A stretch of 64,000 bases of DNA from Natronococcus sp. A-GB7 (GTDB lineage Archaea; Halobacteriota; Halobacteria; Halobacteriales; Natrialbaceae): contig NZ_JARUKV010000028.1 in the NCBI RefSeq assembly GCF_029688865.1, positions 1-64,000 on the forward strand, read 5' to 3'. The notes under the pieces are model-generated. The model did not search any database, was not told where the DNA came from, and was given only the letters and a program-made list of their open reading frames with translations. The position numbers and the translations under genes were made by a program. Below are positions 25,611 to 34,129 of this stretch, piece by piece. Position 1 is the stretch's first letter, and the number at the start of each line of letters is the position of its first letter.

Positions 25611-27251
25611 CTACCGTTTCGAGCGGACTCGAGCCGCGGTCGCGACAGCAACGACGATCGCTGCCGCGACGACCGTAGCGGGGGCGCCGAAGCCGGGAAT
25701 CGAATCGTCTTCGTCGTCGGTCGCCTCGGCACCGTCGTCCGCCTCGGACTCCGGAGCGTCGTCGATCTCGATCGTATCCTCGCCCTCGGGCGCGGCGCCG
25801 TCGTCGACTGCCGCGAGCTCCTCGACGGAGGGTGCGTTGACGATCGTCACCGTCTCGCCGTCGTGATCGACGTAGTAGGCGCCCGAGTACGCCTCGTCGA
25901 CCACGTACGTATCCTGGCGGTCGTCGACGGGCTCGGCCTCCTGGAGCTCGAGTTGCTGCTCGTAGCCCGCGAGGAACTGCTCGGCGTCGTCGCTCGAGGT
26001 CCACTCGGTCTCCCAGACGTAGCCCGCGCGATCGGCGGCCGCAGCGGGATCGTCGGTGTCGACGTCGTCGGCGACGTAGGTGACGAGCTCGTCGCCGGCC
26101 CAGCCGTCGGTGTAGGGCTGGTCGTAGTCGTACCCGCCGAGATCCGCCTCGAAGAACGCGTCCGGGCCGATCACCGACGGCTCGTCCGAGTCGTGGGCGT
26201 CGCCGGCGAACATCGAGACCATCCCCGCCTCGCCGTACGTCTCGGTCGCGGGCTCGCCGTCGATCTCGAGCTGGCTCCAGCTCTCGTTCGATCGGTCCTC
26301 GACGTCGATTTCGGCGGGCTCGCGGTCCTCACCCGGGCGGATCACCTCTGAGGTACTGGCGGGCGGGTCGTCGTAGGCCGCGTCGACGGCCGTCCAGTCC
26401 TCGTTCTGGTCGCGCAGGTGGTCGACGTAGTCGGGGCCGTCGCTGTATGGCTGGAAGATCGACGCGTACAGCACCCAGTTCACGTCGGGCGGGTCGCCCG
26501 CATCGTCGCCCGGCTCGAGGCAGTCCCACTCGGCCTCACAGCGCTGTTCGTACGCGGTCTCGACCCAGACGGCGTCACCCTCGATCAGCCCGTTCTTGGC
26601 GTTGTCCTGGTCGACCGTCTCGCGGTCGTAACTCGAGAGGTCGAACTGCTGGTCCTGCAGGGCGTGTAACAGCTCGTGGCCGAGAATGGCCTCGTCGACC
26701 TCCGGCGTCTCGGCGCTGTCGGAGACGAGCACCACCTGGTTCGTCGCGGGCTCGTAGTAGCCGCCGACGGTGCCGCCGTACAGCGCCTCCTGGGCTTCGG
26801 TCGCGTCGGTCTCGCGGTCGACGGCGAACAGCGCCTCGGCGTTGACGTTCAGCTGGATCCGTTCGTCACCTTCGACGTCGGCGAAGAGCCCGTCGTTGTC
26901 AGCCTCGAACTCCTCGCGGGAGACGACGTCGACCGGGACGTCGTCCTTGAAGGTCAGCCCGCGGATCTCCTCGACGCGGGCCATCGACCGGTAGACGACC
27001 GCCTCGAGTTCGTCGTCCTCGACGACCGCCCCGTCGCGCTCGTCGACGTCGAGTTCGTCGTCGTACCAGTAGCCCTCGACGTAGCCGACCGTGTCCTCGG
27101 TCGTCGGCTCGTCCGCTCGATCGGCCTCCGTCGTCTCGCCGATCGGCCCGACCGAGAGCACTCCGGGGACCGCGCCGCCGACGGCCGCGAGTACCAGCAG
27201 CGCCGACACCGCGAGGAGGATAGCGACCGTCCGCGTTCGCCTCGAGTTCAT
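25611..27251 (-). CDS. Hvo_1808-type surface protein with HExxH and PGF-type C-terminal anchor
   Basis: This 546-residue paralogue of the adjacent lipoprotein starts with an N-terminal signal (residues 8-30). HELLHALQDQQFDL has His192, Glu193 and His196, and IEGDA supplies Glu224, again a gluzincin-like spacing. The C-terminus has a Glu/Asp-rich stretch, then IPGFGAP, a hydrophobic helix and RVRSKR. This is a PGF-CTERM-like sorting signal that an archaeosortase would process. The two proteins therefore share a catalytic-looking core but use different anchors: lipid for one, C-terminal sorting for the other. Tandem duplication is likely. Their substrates are unknown. Confidence 0.84.
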   Translation of the reverse strand: MNSRRTRTVAILLAVSALLVLAAVGGAVPGVLSVGPIGETTEADRADEPTTEDTVGYVEGYWYDDELDVDERDGAVVEDDELEAVVYRSMARVEEIRGLTFKDDVPVDVVSREEFEADNDGLFADVEGDERIQLNVNAEALFAVDRETDATEAQEALYGGTVGGYYEPATNQVVLVSDSAETPEVDEAILGHELLHALQDQQFDLSSYDRETVDQDNAKNGLIEGDAVWVETAYEQRCEAEWDCLEPGDDAGDPPDVNWVLYASIFQPYSDGPDYVDHLRDQNEDWTAVDAAYDDPPASTSEVIRPGEDREPAEIDVEDRSNESWSQLEIDGEPATETYGEAGMVSMFAGDAHDSDEPSVIGPDAFFEADLGGYDYDQPYTDGWAGDELVTYVADDVDTDDPAAAADRAGYVWETEWTSSDDAEQFLAGYEQQLELQEAEPVDDRQDTYVVDEAYSGAYYVDHDGETVTIVNAPSVEELAAVDDGAAPEGEDTIEIDDAPESEADDGAEATDDEDDSIPGFGAPATVVAAAIVVAVATAARVRSKR

Positions 27252-27337
27252 TCCAAGATACGGACCCGTAAGCGAGGACGGATCAAAAGACCGACGGTCG
27301 GGCGAACGTTTAGTTGATCGATCGCCTACGATCGCAT

Positions 27338-27916
27338 ATGCACCTCGATCCAGCGACCACGGCCGTCGTCGCCGTCGACATGCAGAACGCCTTCTGTCAT
27401 CCCGACGGCTCGCTGTACGCGCCGGGCAGTGAGGACGCGATCGAGCCGATCGCCGACCTCCTCGAGCGGGCCCGCGAGGCCGACGCGCAGGTGATCTACA
27501 CGCGGGACGTCCACCCGCCCGAGCAGTTCGAGGAGAGCTACTACTACGACGAGTTCGACCAGTGGGGCGAGCACGTTCTCGAGGGGTCCTGGGACGCCGA
27601 GCTCGTCGACGACCTCGAGATTCGCGATGAGGACCACGTCGTCGAGAAACACACCTACGACGCGTTCTACAACACCGAACTCGAGGGGTGGCTCTCGGCC
27701 CGAGGGATCCGCGATCTGGTCATCTGCGGCACGCTCGCGAACGTCTGCGTGCTCCACACCGGCGGCAGCGCCGGCCTGCGGGACTTCCGCCCGATCATGG
27801 TCGAGGACTGCATCGGCTGCATCGAGCCCGACCACCGCGAGTACGCCCTGGAACACGCCGAGTGGCTGTTCGGCGAGGTCGTCGAGCGCGACGACCTCGA
27901 GTTCGACGCGGCGTAG
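27338..27916 (+). CDS. Isochorismatase-fold cysteine hydrolase (possible nicotinamidase)
   Basis: This 192-residue hydrolase has the family triad Asp14 (VAVDMQNAF), Lys104 (VEKHTYDAF) and Cys137 (TLANVCVLHT). The ATG at 27338 is preferred over 27314, because it starts at MHLDPATTAVVAVD, the usual N-terminus. The family includes nicotinamidases, isochorismatases and ureidoacrylate hydrolases. A nicotinamidase role would fit the nearby pncB, but no metal-site motif clearly confirms it. It is divergent from the surface-protein gene at 25611-27251, sharing an intergenic region of about 85 bases. Confidence 0.85.
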   Translation: MHLDPATTAVVAVDMQNAFCHPDGSLYAPGSEDAIEPIADLLERAREADAQVIYTRDVHPPEQFEESYYYDEFDQWGEHVLEGSWDAELVDDLEIRDEDHVVEKHTYDAFYNTELEGWLSARGIRDLVICGTLANVCVLHTGGSAGLRDFRPIMVEDCIGCIEPDHREYALEHAEWLFGEVVERDDLEFDAA

Positions 27917-28093
27917 GCGGCTCCCGTACCGAACCGCGGTCGTGACTGGACGACGCCTCGAGGAGAGCGCTTTTGGTCTCTCCTTCGAACGATCCAGTAT
28001 GAGCGTTTTCCGGCGATGCGTCAGGACGCGAGCGATCGATCGATCCGGAGCGGCGATGCCGACTGCAGGCGCCACCCCCCAGAGGTGCTCCGG

Positions 28094-28255
28094 ATGAAGC
28101 GCCGCAATCTCCAGTTGCTGTACGCCGGCGGGATCGCGCTCAACGCCGTCGCCCTCATCGCCGCGGCTACCACCGGATCGACGCTGTACGCCGCGACGTT
28201 CGGACTCGTGATCGTCTACCTCAGCGTCCGGTACTGGATGGTCAGCAAGGATTGA
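28094..28255 (+). CDS. Small two-helix membrane protein
   Basis: This 53-residue ORF starts MKRRNLQLLYAGGIALNAV. It has two hydrophobic stretches (about residues 7-26 and 30-46) and ends VRYWMVSKD, a typical haloarchaeal small membrane protein. The start at 28094 is chosen because the upstream in-frame region is Arg-rich and unlike coding sequence. The function is unknown. Confidence 0.6.
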   Translation: MKRRNLQLLYAGGIALNAVALIAAATTGSTLYAATFGLVIVYLSVRYWMVSKD

Positions 28256-28313
28256 GATAAAGCGACAATCCGTACAGCCGTACTCGTACCCGCTCGGGCG
28301 ACGACGAGGACGT

Positions 28314-28478
28314 ATGGAGCCGGTTCCAGCCCACCTCGAGACCGCGATCTACGGCTACTTTCTGTTCGTCGCGGCCGTCGGCTGCTATCTCCACCTCCGG
28401 ATCCGGACGAGCGCTCGACGAACGCGAGGCGACGAGAGCGCCCGAGACACCGACCGAACTGACGGGTCGTCGCCTTAG
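28314..28478 (+). CDS. Small single-helix membrane protein
   Basis: This 54-residue ORF (MEPVPAHLETAIYGYFLFVAA...) has one hydrophobic helix at about 11-26 and an Arg/Asp-rich cytoplasmic tail. Its stop overlaps the convergent thioesterase stop by a few bases. It is supported by composition and compact spacing only. Confidence 0.5.
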   Translation: MEPVPAHLETAIYGYFLFVAAVGCYLHLRIRTSARRTRGDESARDTDRTDGSSP

Positions 28479-28960
28479 TCGCCCCGGAAGATCCGGTAGG
28501 AGCCCTGCCCGGTCGCGACGGCCTTCGTCTCGCCGTCGGGGGTCGTGCTCTCGACGGTGACCTCGCTGACGCCGACCGTCGACCCCGCGCGGACGACCTC
28601 CGCCGTCGCCTCGAGATCGCCCGTCGCCGGCCGGAGGTAGTTGACGTTCAGGTTGATCGTCGCGACGCCCGTCGAGAGCGGCTCCTCGAGCTGGGTCTGG
28701 ATCGCGAACCCGCCGACGGTGTCGATCAGCGTCGCGGCGATCCCGCCGTGGATGTCGGGACGCTGGTCGGGACCCGCGTTCGGCCGGATGTTGGTGAGCT
28801 TCTCGTCGTAGGGGATCGACAGCGTCATCGTCCCGTTGTCGACGTCCTCGACGCTGGTGCCGATCCAGGAGAGGAACTCGTGGTTCTCGTCGATGTAGTT
28901 CTGGAGGAACCGGCCGAGGTCGTCGATCTCCGCGGCCGAGTTCGGTGGCTCGTCGGTCAT
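28475..28960 (-). CDS. PaaI-type hotdog-fold thioesterase
   Basis: This protein has 161 residues from MTDEPPNSAAEID (28960). An in-frame ATG at 29032 would add 24 less conserved residues. The hotdog core has DIHGGIAATLIDTVGGFAI, with the conserved HGG and a following Asp/Thr, as in acyl-CoA thioesterases of the PaaI group. TGVATINLNVNYLRPATGDL is the central strand. Such enzymes hydrolyse acyl- or aryl-CoA esters. It is not in an obvious operon, so the substrate is open. A long-chain acyl-CoA synthetase and a thiolase occur elsewhere in the window but are not linked. Confidence 0.83.
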   Translation of the reverse strand: MTDEPPNSAAEIDDLGRFLQNYIDENHEFLSWIGTSVEDVDNGTMTLSIPYDEKLTNIRPNAGPDQRPDIHGGIAATLIDTVGGFAIQTQLEEPLSTGVATINLNVNYLRPATGDLEATAEVVRAGSTVGVSEVTVESTTPDGETKAVATGQGSYRIFRGD

Positions 28961-29096
28961 GTCACCCACTGGACTAGCGACGCTCTTTACGGCTGCGTTT
29001 CCCGGGTTCTCGGGTGCAGGGTGAGTGCTCATCCGGCTCGAGGGCGTCTCGAGGATGTGAACGACCGCTCGACCGGACGATCCTGCGGTGATCGCC

Positions 29097-29197
29097 GTGG
29101 CTGACAGCCCCGACGACGCGGGCGAGGGCCCCGAGTACGACGTCGACTTCCGCGAGAATCCCGACGAGTACGAGATCGGTCACGGTGAGGAAGGCGT
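29097..29197 (+). pseudogene. Truncated duplicate of the DUF4385-like gene 5' end
   Basis: GTG at 29097 opens a reading frame giving PEYDVDFRENPDEYEIGHG, identical to the start of the downstream intact gene. The frame then runs into unrelated palindromic spacer and stops. Only the first 30 or so codons are present, so it is a 5' gene fragment produced by duplication. Confidence 0.8.
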
Positions 29198-29423
29198 CTT
29201 GCAACCACCTTTTTTCCGTTCGGGTTCGCTCCCTCCGGTCCCTCACCCATCACGCAAAAAATCTGGACCAAAAAAGGCCGCGGCCTCGCGTCGCTCGGCC
29301 GCGGTGATGGCGAAAACATGCAGTGGTGAGAACCGTGCCTGACGACTCTGGCGGCCCCGAGTACGACGTCGACTTCCGCGAGAATCCCGACGAGTACGAG
29401 ATCGGCCACGGCGAGGAAGGCGT
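29127..29423. repeat. 71-bp direct repeat around a palindromic spacer
   Basis: 29127-29197 and 29353-29423 are direct copies (offset 226) differing at about two positions. Both encode the N-terminus of the DUF4385-like protein. The 155-base spacer contains ACCACCTTTTTT (29205-29215), GCAAAAAATCTGGACCAAAA (29254-29273) and a perfect palindrome, CCGCGGCC (29278-29285) with GGCCGCGG (29297-29304). The first two boxes recur in the thiolase spacer at 36.1 kb in the opposite orientation. Confidence 0.83.
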
Positions 29424-29781
29424 GTTCAAAGTCGAGCCCTACAAGAGCGAACTGCTGCCGCTGTGGTCGTATGCGGACGAGGAGAGCGCCGAGGACGCCG
29501 CCGAGGCGATCTACGGGCGCTACGAGGAGTACCGCGAGAACGACGACTTTCCGGGGATGGATATGGCCCGGAAGTACCTCCAGATGGGGTACACGCGGGC
29601 GATGCGCTACGCGAAATATCCGGGCGGGACGAAGTACGGCGACGACGGTGAGGAACTCGAGCCCGAGGAGTGGGCCGACGAGGAGAAACGCGAGGCTGCG
29701 CTCGTCTTCGAGGAGCACTGGGAGCGCGTTCGCGAGGACGAGCGCTATCGAGACGCCAAGGAGCGACACCGCGATCAGTAG
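29335..29781 (+). CDS. DUF4385-like protein
   Basis: This protein has 148 residues from GTG 29335; GTG 29323 is possible but less likely. It is a small soluble acidic protein with PEYDVDFRENPDEYEIG at the N-terminus, VEPYKSELLPLWSYAD, and a conserved FPGMDMARKYLQMGYTRAMR core. It resembles proteins annotated as DUF4385, which have no established biochemical role. The 5' end is duplicated upstream. The upstream spacer would carry the promoter, so the duplication may have changed its expression. Confidence 0.72.
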   Translation: MPDDSGGPEYDVDFRENPDEYEIGHGEEGVFKVEPYKSELLPLWSYADEESAEDAAEAIYGRYEEYRENDDFPGMDMARKYLQMGYTRAMRYAKYPGGTKYGDDGEELEPEEWADEEKREAALVFEEHWERVREDERYRDAKERHRDQ

Positions 29782-30050
29782 GCGCTGATCGCCACTGTTC
29801 TCCGACCCGCATTGGCCACTTCCTTCCGAACCGCAGTACGATCGCACTCGAGCACGCTATCGCCGCAGGCCGAGGTCGTCGACTCGCGCTCGCCGGCCGG
29901 GTTTCTGTGGGAGCCGGTGAAGATCAGCACGCTCCCGTTCGCGAATCAGCGGCCAGCACGACCGATGCTGACCGTTCGAGTACGAACGGTGAGTAGACCG
30001 TTTCAGCGAGTACTACAGCTTATTTCCTCTCGAGGCGTACCTTCTTTGCG

Positions 30051-30293
30051 ATGAGTTCACTAGTACCGCTGTTCATGTTGCCCGGTGGGCCCGAACTGCT
30101 CATCGTCTTCTTCATCGCCATCCTGCTGTTCGGCTCGACGAAGCTACCGGGACTCGCTCGCGCCGCGGGCGAGTCGATGGGCGAGTTCGAGAAGGGACGC
30201 ACCGCGGTCGAACACGAACTCGAGGAGATGCGAACCGCCGCTCGAGAGAGCGCCGATTCCGAACCCGAGGAGCCGGAACGAATCGCCGACTGA
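30051..30293 (+). CDS. tatA: Twin-arginine translocase subunit TatA/E
   Basis: This 80-residue protein has the TatA plan: a short N-terminus, a transmembrane helix (about residues 13-29, PELLIVFFIAILLFG), the hinge STKLPGLARAAGESMGEF, and an acidic amphipathic and disordered tail. It would form the Tat export pore. Several predicted Tat substrates are in this window, including the PQQ-like lipoprotein, the alpha/beta hydrolase and NosL. It stands alone here without tatC. Confidence 0.92.
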   Translation: MSSLVPLFMLPGGPELLIVFFIAILLFGSTKLPGLARAAGESMGEFEKGRTAVEHELEEMRTAARESADSEPEEPERIAD

Positions 30294-30463
30294 CTCCCGC
30301 TGACGACGTTTTTACTGACCATCCGACTGTCGGACTCCGCCCACATCACCGGAACTCTCCGATCTGTGGTTGGTACATCGGAACGCAAAGCGCTCCGTGA
30401 ACCGCTAAAACCGTGAGTTGCCCCTTGTATCTCCGCGAACGTCCGCGGAACCAGTCTCCCTCG

Positions 30464-31378
30464 CTACGGATCCGGGCGAACGGAGACGGCAACGCGGTCG
30501 CCGACCTCGAGGTCCACCTCCGGACAGATCAGCTTCGCACCGAAGTCGCCGTCGCGGGCGCAGAACAGCGACAACCCCGTGATCGGCTCACCGTTCGCAA
30601 GGACGACCACGTCGTCCCAGTCGATCGTTCGCCCGTCGAGGACGCCGAGGCGGTCGCCGTTCAGGGAGACGGCACCCGTAGCGGGCCCCTCGAGCCCGAG
30701 CAGGCCACCGCCGTCGTAGTGGGGGAGCCCGCCGTCGAGGACGCCGCCGACGCGTCGCGAGCCCGGAGCTCTTCGCTCGCCGCTCGACTCACCGCCGTCG
30801 GCCGCGACGCCGACGAACCTCGAGTCGGGGTCGGGGTGGGTCGGCGCGTCCAGTACGGCGTAGGTATCGCCCGTCGCGACGACGCGACCGATGCCGTCCC
30901 AGGCGAGGGGTTCGATCTCGATACCGGGCTCGAGCGGGAGCGAGCCCGACGCTCGGTACGGGTTCTGATCCGACTCCCGGACACCGACGTGGAGGTGGTT
31001 GTCGACCCAGGGTGCGAAGAAGCCGGCGCGAACCAGGGTGCCAAGCGACTCCCCGGCTGCGACACGGTCCCCGCTCGAGACGGACGGCTCGACGTGGAGG
31101 ATACGGGCGGTCAGTCCCTCGAGTTCGGCGGGCCCGTCGCAGTCGATCACGATCAGGTGGTCGTGTTCGGGGGCGTACGGTTTCGGCGGCGCGCGGACGG
31201 TTCGGGTCTCCCGGACGACCCCGGAGACGGGACTGGGCGCGGCAGTCGTTCGACCGTCCCGCAGAGTGCCGGGGTACAGATCGACCGCGCAGCCACCGTC
31301 GTGGGCACGGTACGGCGAGTTGTACAGCGAGAACCGCTGGTAACGGGCGAGCAACGCGTCGGGGAGGGTGACGGCCAT
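30464..31378 (-). CDS. M23/LytM-like metallopeptidase-fold protein
   Basis: This 304-residue protein has a LytM-like core: HDGGCAVDLYPG (His26 and Asp33), APSPVSGVV, and NHLHVGVRE (His128 and His130). These correspond to the H-x(n)-D and HxH zinc ligands of M23 peptidases. SSGDRVAAGESLGTLV is the typical strand pair between them. There is no signal peptide, so it is probably cytoplasmic. Haloarchaea lack murein, so the substrate is not peptidoglycan. It may be a carrier-domain-like or non-peptidase relative. Confidence 0.72.
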   Translation of the reverse strand: MAVTLPDALLARYQRFSLYNSPYRAHDGGCAVDLYPGTLRDGRTTAAPSPVSGVVRETRTVRAPPKPYAPEHDHLIVIDCDGPAELEGLTARILHVEPSVSSGDRVAAGESLGTLVRAGFFAPWVDNHLHVGVRESDQNPYRASGSLPLEPGIEIEPLAWDGIGRVVATGDTYAVLDAPTHPDPDSRFVGVAADGGESSGERRAPGSRRVGGVLDGGLPHYDGGGLLGLEGPATGAVSLNGDRLGVLDGRTIDWDDVVVLANGEPITGLSLFCARDGDFGAKLICPEVDLEVGDRVAVSVRPDP

Positions 31379-31436
31379 CGGTCGCCTGCGAGTCGGGAGC
31401 GGGAGCGTTTAGACCCATCGACCCGAACGCCGAGAC

Positions 31437-32132
31437 ATGCGCGTATTCCGGGGCCGAGCGGAGACGATCGAAGCCGACCGCGAGGTAAGCGGGCGCCTCC
31501 TCGAGGTCGCCGCGGACGGCGAGCGCGCCGTCCGGGTCTGGACGCCCCACCGGCAGGTCGCCTTCGGGCGCCGGGATAGCCGACTCGAGGGGTACGACCG
31601 GGCCCGCGAGGCCGCCCGCGAGCGGGCGTTTCCGCCGATCGAGCGCAGCGTGGGCGGACGGGCCGTCGCCTACGACGGCGAGACGACGCTGGCGTTCGCC
31701 CGCGCCGAGCCGATCGCGGACTTCCGGCGTGGCACCGACGAGCGCTACGAGCGACTGACGGCGAACGTGGCGGATGCTCTCGAGAAGCTCGGCGTCGGTC
31801 TCGAGCGCGGCGAACCCGACGACTCGTTCTGTCCGGGCGCCCACTCGCTGTCGACGGTGGACGGAAACGGGCGCCGGAAGATCGCTGGCATCGCCCAGCG
31901 GGTCCGCCAGGACGCGGCGCTGGTCTCGGGAATCCTCGTCGTCGACAACCGCGAGGAGCTCGCCCGCGCCCTCGAGGCGGTCTACGGTTCGCTCGAGGTC
32001 CCTCTCGAGCCCGAGAACGTCGGCAGTGTGGCGGCCGCGGGCGGCCCGAGCGATCCCGAACGGATCGCACGTGTGCTCGAGGATCGGCTGGCCGGCGGCC
32101 GGCCACTCGAGGTCGTCGAGATCGACGAGTAG
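31437..32132 (+). CDS. Lipoate-protein ligase A-like protein
   Basis: This 231-residue protein of the biotin/lipoate ligase fold has a V(R)VW motif near residue 33, RSVGGRAVAYDGETTLAFA (about 70-88), and the lysine motif RKIAGIAQRV (about 144-153) that binds lipoyl-adenylate. It ends with a region matching the archaeal LplA N-terminal subunit type. Such proteins attach lipoate to E2 or GcvH proteins, and some form pairs with a separate C-terminal subunit, which is not seen here. It is divergent from the M23-like gene. Confidence 0.84.
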   Translation: MRVFRGRAETIEADREVSGRLLEVAADGERAVRVWTPHRQVAFGRRDSRLEGYDRAREAARERAFPPIERSVGGRAVAYDGETTLAFARAEPIADFRRGTDERYERLTANVADALEKLGVGLERGEPDDSFCPGAHSLSTVDGNGRRKIAGIAQRVRQDAALVSGILVVDNREELARALEAVYGSLEVPLEPENVGSVAAAGGPSDPERIARVLEDRLAGGRPLEVVEIDE

Positions 32133-32208
32133 CCGGTCGAGTAGTTGGATAAGACGTCGATCGCACGAGACTCGGTCGCGATCGATCGACTCGCGTCTCG
32201 CAAACGCG

Positions 32209-33242
32209 CTACGGACAGGCGTCGGAGTCGGACTCGCTCTCGGCTGTCTCGGAGTCGAACCTCCCTCCGAGCGCCATCGAGTGGTCGTCGTAGTAGGCGT
32301 AGAGAGTCGTCGGCGCCGTGTAGCCGCCGCCGTAGTGGCCGACGGGACCCGTCGTGTCGATAACATTGTTCTCCCGGTCGGTCGTAAACCGGAGGTTCTC
32401 ACGCTCGTAGATCGGATCGCCGTCGAGCCAGTAGCGAACGACGCCGTCGGCGTTCGGCTCGCCGCCGCTGACCGTGTTCACGCGGACGTAGTACTCGAAC
32501 TCGTACCACTGGCCCGGAACGATCTCTGGCTGTCCGAGCGCGTACTCTGCGCCGTCGACGATGTGGTCCTGATCGCCGTACTCGCCGTCATCCTCACCCA
32601 TGTGGTACGTGTTCGAGAGGAGGTGGTACGGCCCCTCGGTGTCGGTCTCCTGTGTGGTAACGTACATCCGATTGCTCCAGCCGTTGGTTCCGTCGGGGTT
32701 GCCCCGCCGGCGCTGGCCTCACCTCGCGCGATGGCGCAGTTCCACAGCCGACAGTCCGCCCGCTCGCGTCCGTCCATCGTCCAGTCGGAACCGAGCGCGA
32801 AGCTCACGCGCCCGTTGAGCTCGAGCAGCCCGTCCTCGAAGTCGTAGTGGGTGCTCACCCCCCAGTGGTCGCCCTCCCGGATCCGCATCTCCAGAGCAGT
32901 GCTCCCGGAGACGGTCGGACCGGAAACGAAACCGAGGTTGTCGGGATCCCCGTTGGACACCCGGTAGAGTTCCTCCCAGTCGTCGTGTGCGTCGTAGTCG
33001 AGGGTGACGACCTCGTCGGGGCTGTCGGAGCTCGCCGCCGCGACATCGGCGCCCACGCCCGCGAGACCGACTACACCGGCAGCACCCAGGACGCCGCTCA
33101 GTCGAAGGGTCCGTCGCCGAGACAGACTGAGACCGGTCGCCCTCTGGGCGGCGTCGTTCCCCTGCTCTGGTCCTGTTGACGGCTCGTCCGGATCGAAACT
33201 GTTCGTTGGCATTCCAAACTCGTCTGATATGTCGTCCGGCAT
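32209..33242 (-). pseudogene. Frameshifted Tat-exported polysaccharide-lyase-like protein
   Basis: The first frame starts at MPDDISDEFGMPTNSFD (33242) and has a Tat signal (LSRRRTLRLSG). It then reads WEELYRVSNGDPDNLGFVSG through LELNGRVSFALGSDWTMDGR and becomes meaningless near base 32695. The next frame continues with NPDGTNGWSNRMYVTTQETD, WYEFEYYVRVNT and GVVRYWLDGDPIYERENLRF, and ends at 32209. The join lies at GGCGGGGCAACCCC. Together the pieces make a concanavalin-like fold resembling PL14/PL20 alginate or glucuronan lyases. It is either a recent pseudogene or a base-calling error in a G/C run. Confidence 0.75.
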
Positions 33243-33618
33243 AGTATCGAACCTGCTACCGAGCGAGCGCCCTCCCCAAATATCTCCTGTGGGACAGTAC
33301 CGGCAGAAAAACGGGACTAAGGACGGCGCAACCGCCGTCCCAACCGATCGACGACGCGACGAGCGCGGTCGCAACCCCGCCGAAACGCGCCGTGTCGTAT
33401 TTTTCATCGATCCGAGAGGATCGAAAACGGCCCATACTCGAGCGCTCCGATCGTTGCAGCGGCGGGATCGAGAGAAACCGCTACCTTCCAGCTGGAAGTC
33501 GATCCCGGAAACCGAAGCGCATCGAGCAGCGACGAACGCCAGCTCGAGCGGTGACAACGCTTTTCCGGTCGGCAGTGGGGAACTCGAGTATGGCCACTCG
33601 ACGTCCGGAGGAGTCGCG
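33243..33618. other. Non-coding stretch with a perfect hairpin
   Basis: No gene is supported in these 376 bases. GGACGGCG (33321-33328), CAAC loop and CGCCGTCC (33333-33340) form a perfect hairpin about 80 bases upstream of the lyase-like start. It could lie in that gene's leader. TCGATCCGAGAGGATCGA is near 33408-33425, a second hairpin. Confidence 0.5.
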
Positions 33619-34125
33619 ATGAACGACGGGAGAAATCCGACCACGACGCCCGACTGGGAGGAGCTGGTCGCCGACGCCGGCGAGATCGCCGCGGAGTACC
33701 GCGAGAACGGCTGGGACGCGGTCGTCCTCGAGCCGATCGACGTGACGCCCGTCGATCGGACCGACCGCTCGGGACTCGACGTCACGATCGCAGAGTCGGC
33801 GTACGATCGCGTCGCGAACCTCGTCGGTAGCGAGGACGTCTCGTTCGGGGACGCCGAGGTGTACTATCGCCCCCCGGAAGCCGAGGACGAGGACCGGCGG
33901 TTCGCGCTGGTCGTCGAGCGCGACGAGCGAAGCAAAAGTGCCGTCCTCGTACCGGTGACCTACGCGCTCTCGGCGTCCCGGGAGGTCTTCGAGCGCGCAC
34001 TGCACGACGAGGACCTCCAGATTCACGTCCGTCCCGAGGCCGCCGACGAGTGGATCGTCTTCTCCCACGACGATCCGTCGCTGTTCCTCGAGGAGTCGGA
34101 CGTCCGCGAGTGGACCGACGGGTAG
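33619..34125 (+). CDS. Haloarchaeal conserved protein of unknown function
   Basis: This 168-residue acidic soluble protein starts MNDGRNPTTTPDWEELVADAG. It contains WDAVVLEPIDVTPVD, a cystatin- or barrel-like set of strands, and VPVTYALSASREVFERAL. I recognise the pattern as a haloarchaea-specific conserved protein but know no function. It is followed by a convergent gene four bases away. The start at 33619 is preferred because upstream frame overlaps non-coding sequence. Confidence 0.7.
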   Translation: MNDGRNPTTTPDWEELVADAGEIAAEYRENGWDAVVLEPIDVTPVDRTDRSGLDVTIAESAYDRVANLVGSEDVSFGDAEVYYRPPEAEDEDRRFALVVERDERSKSAVLVPVTYALSASREVFERALHDEDLQIHVRPEAADEWIVFSHDDPSLFLEESDVREWTDG

Positions 34126-34129
34126 ACCG

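Noticed and set aside
23526-26351. Very long plus-strand frame
   Set aside because: It spans three minus-strand genes (pncB and the two surface proteins) and has no homology. It is a GC-rich shadow.
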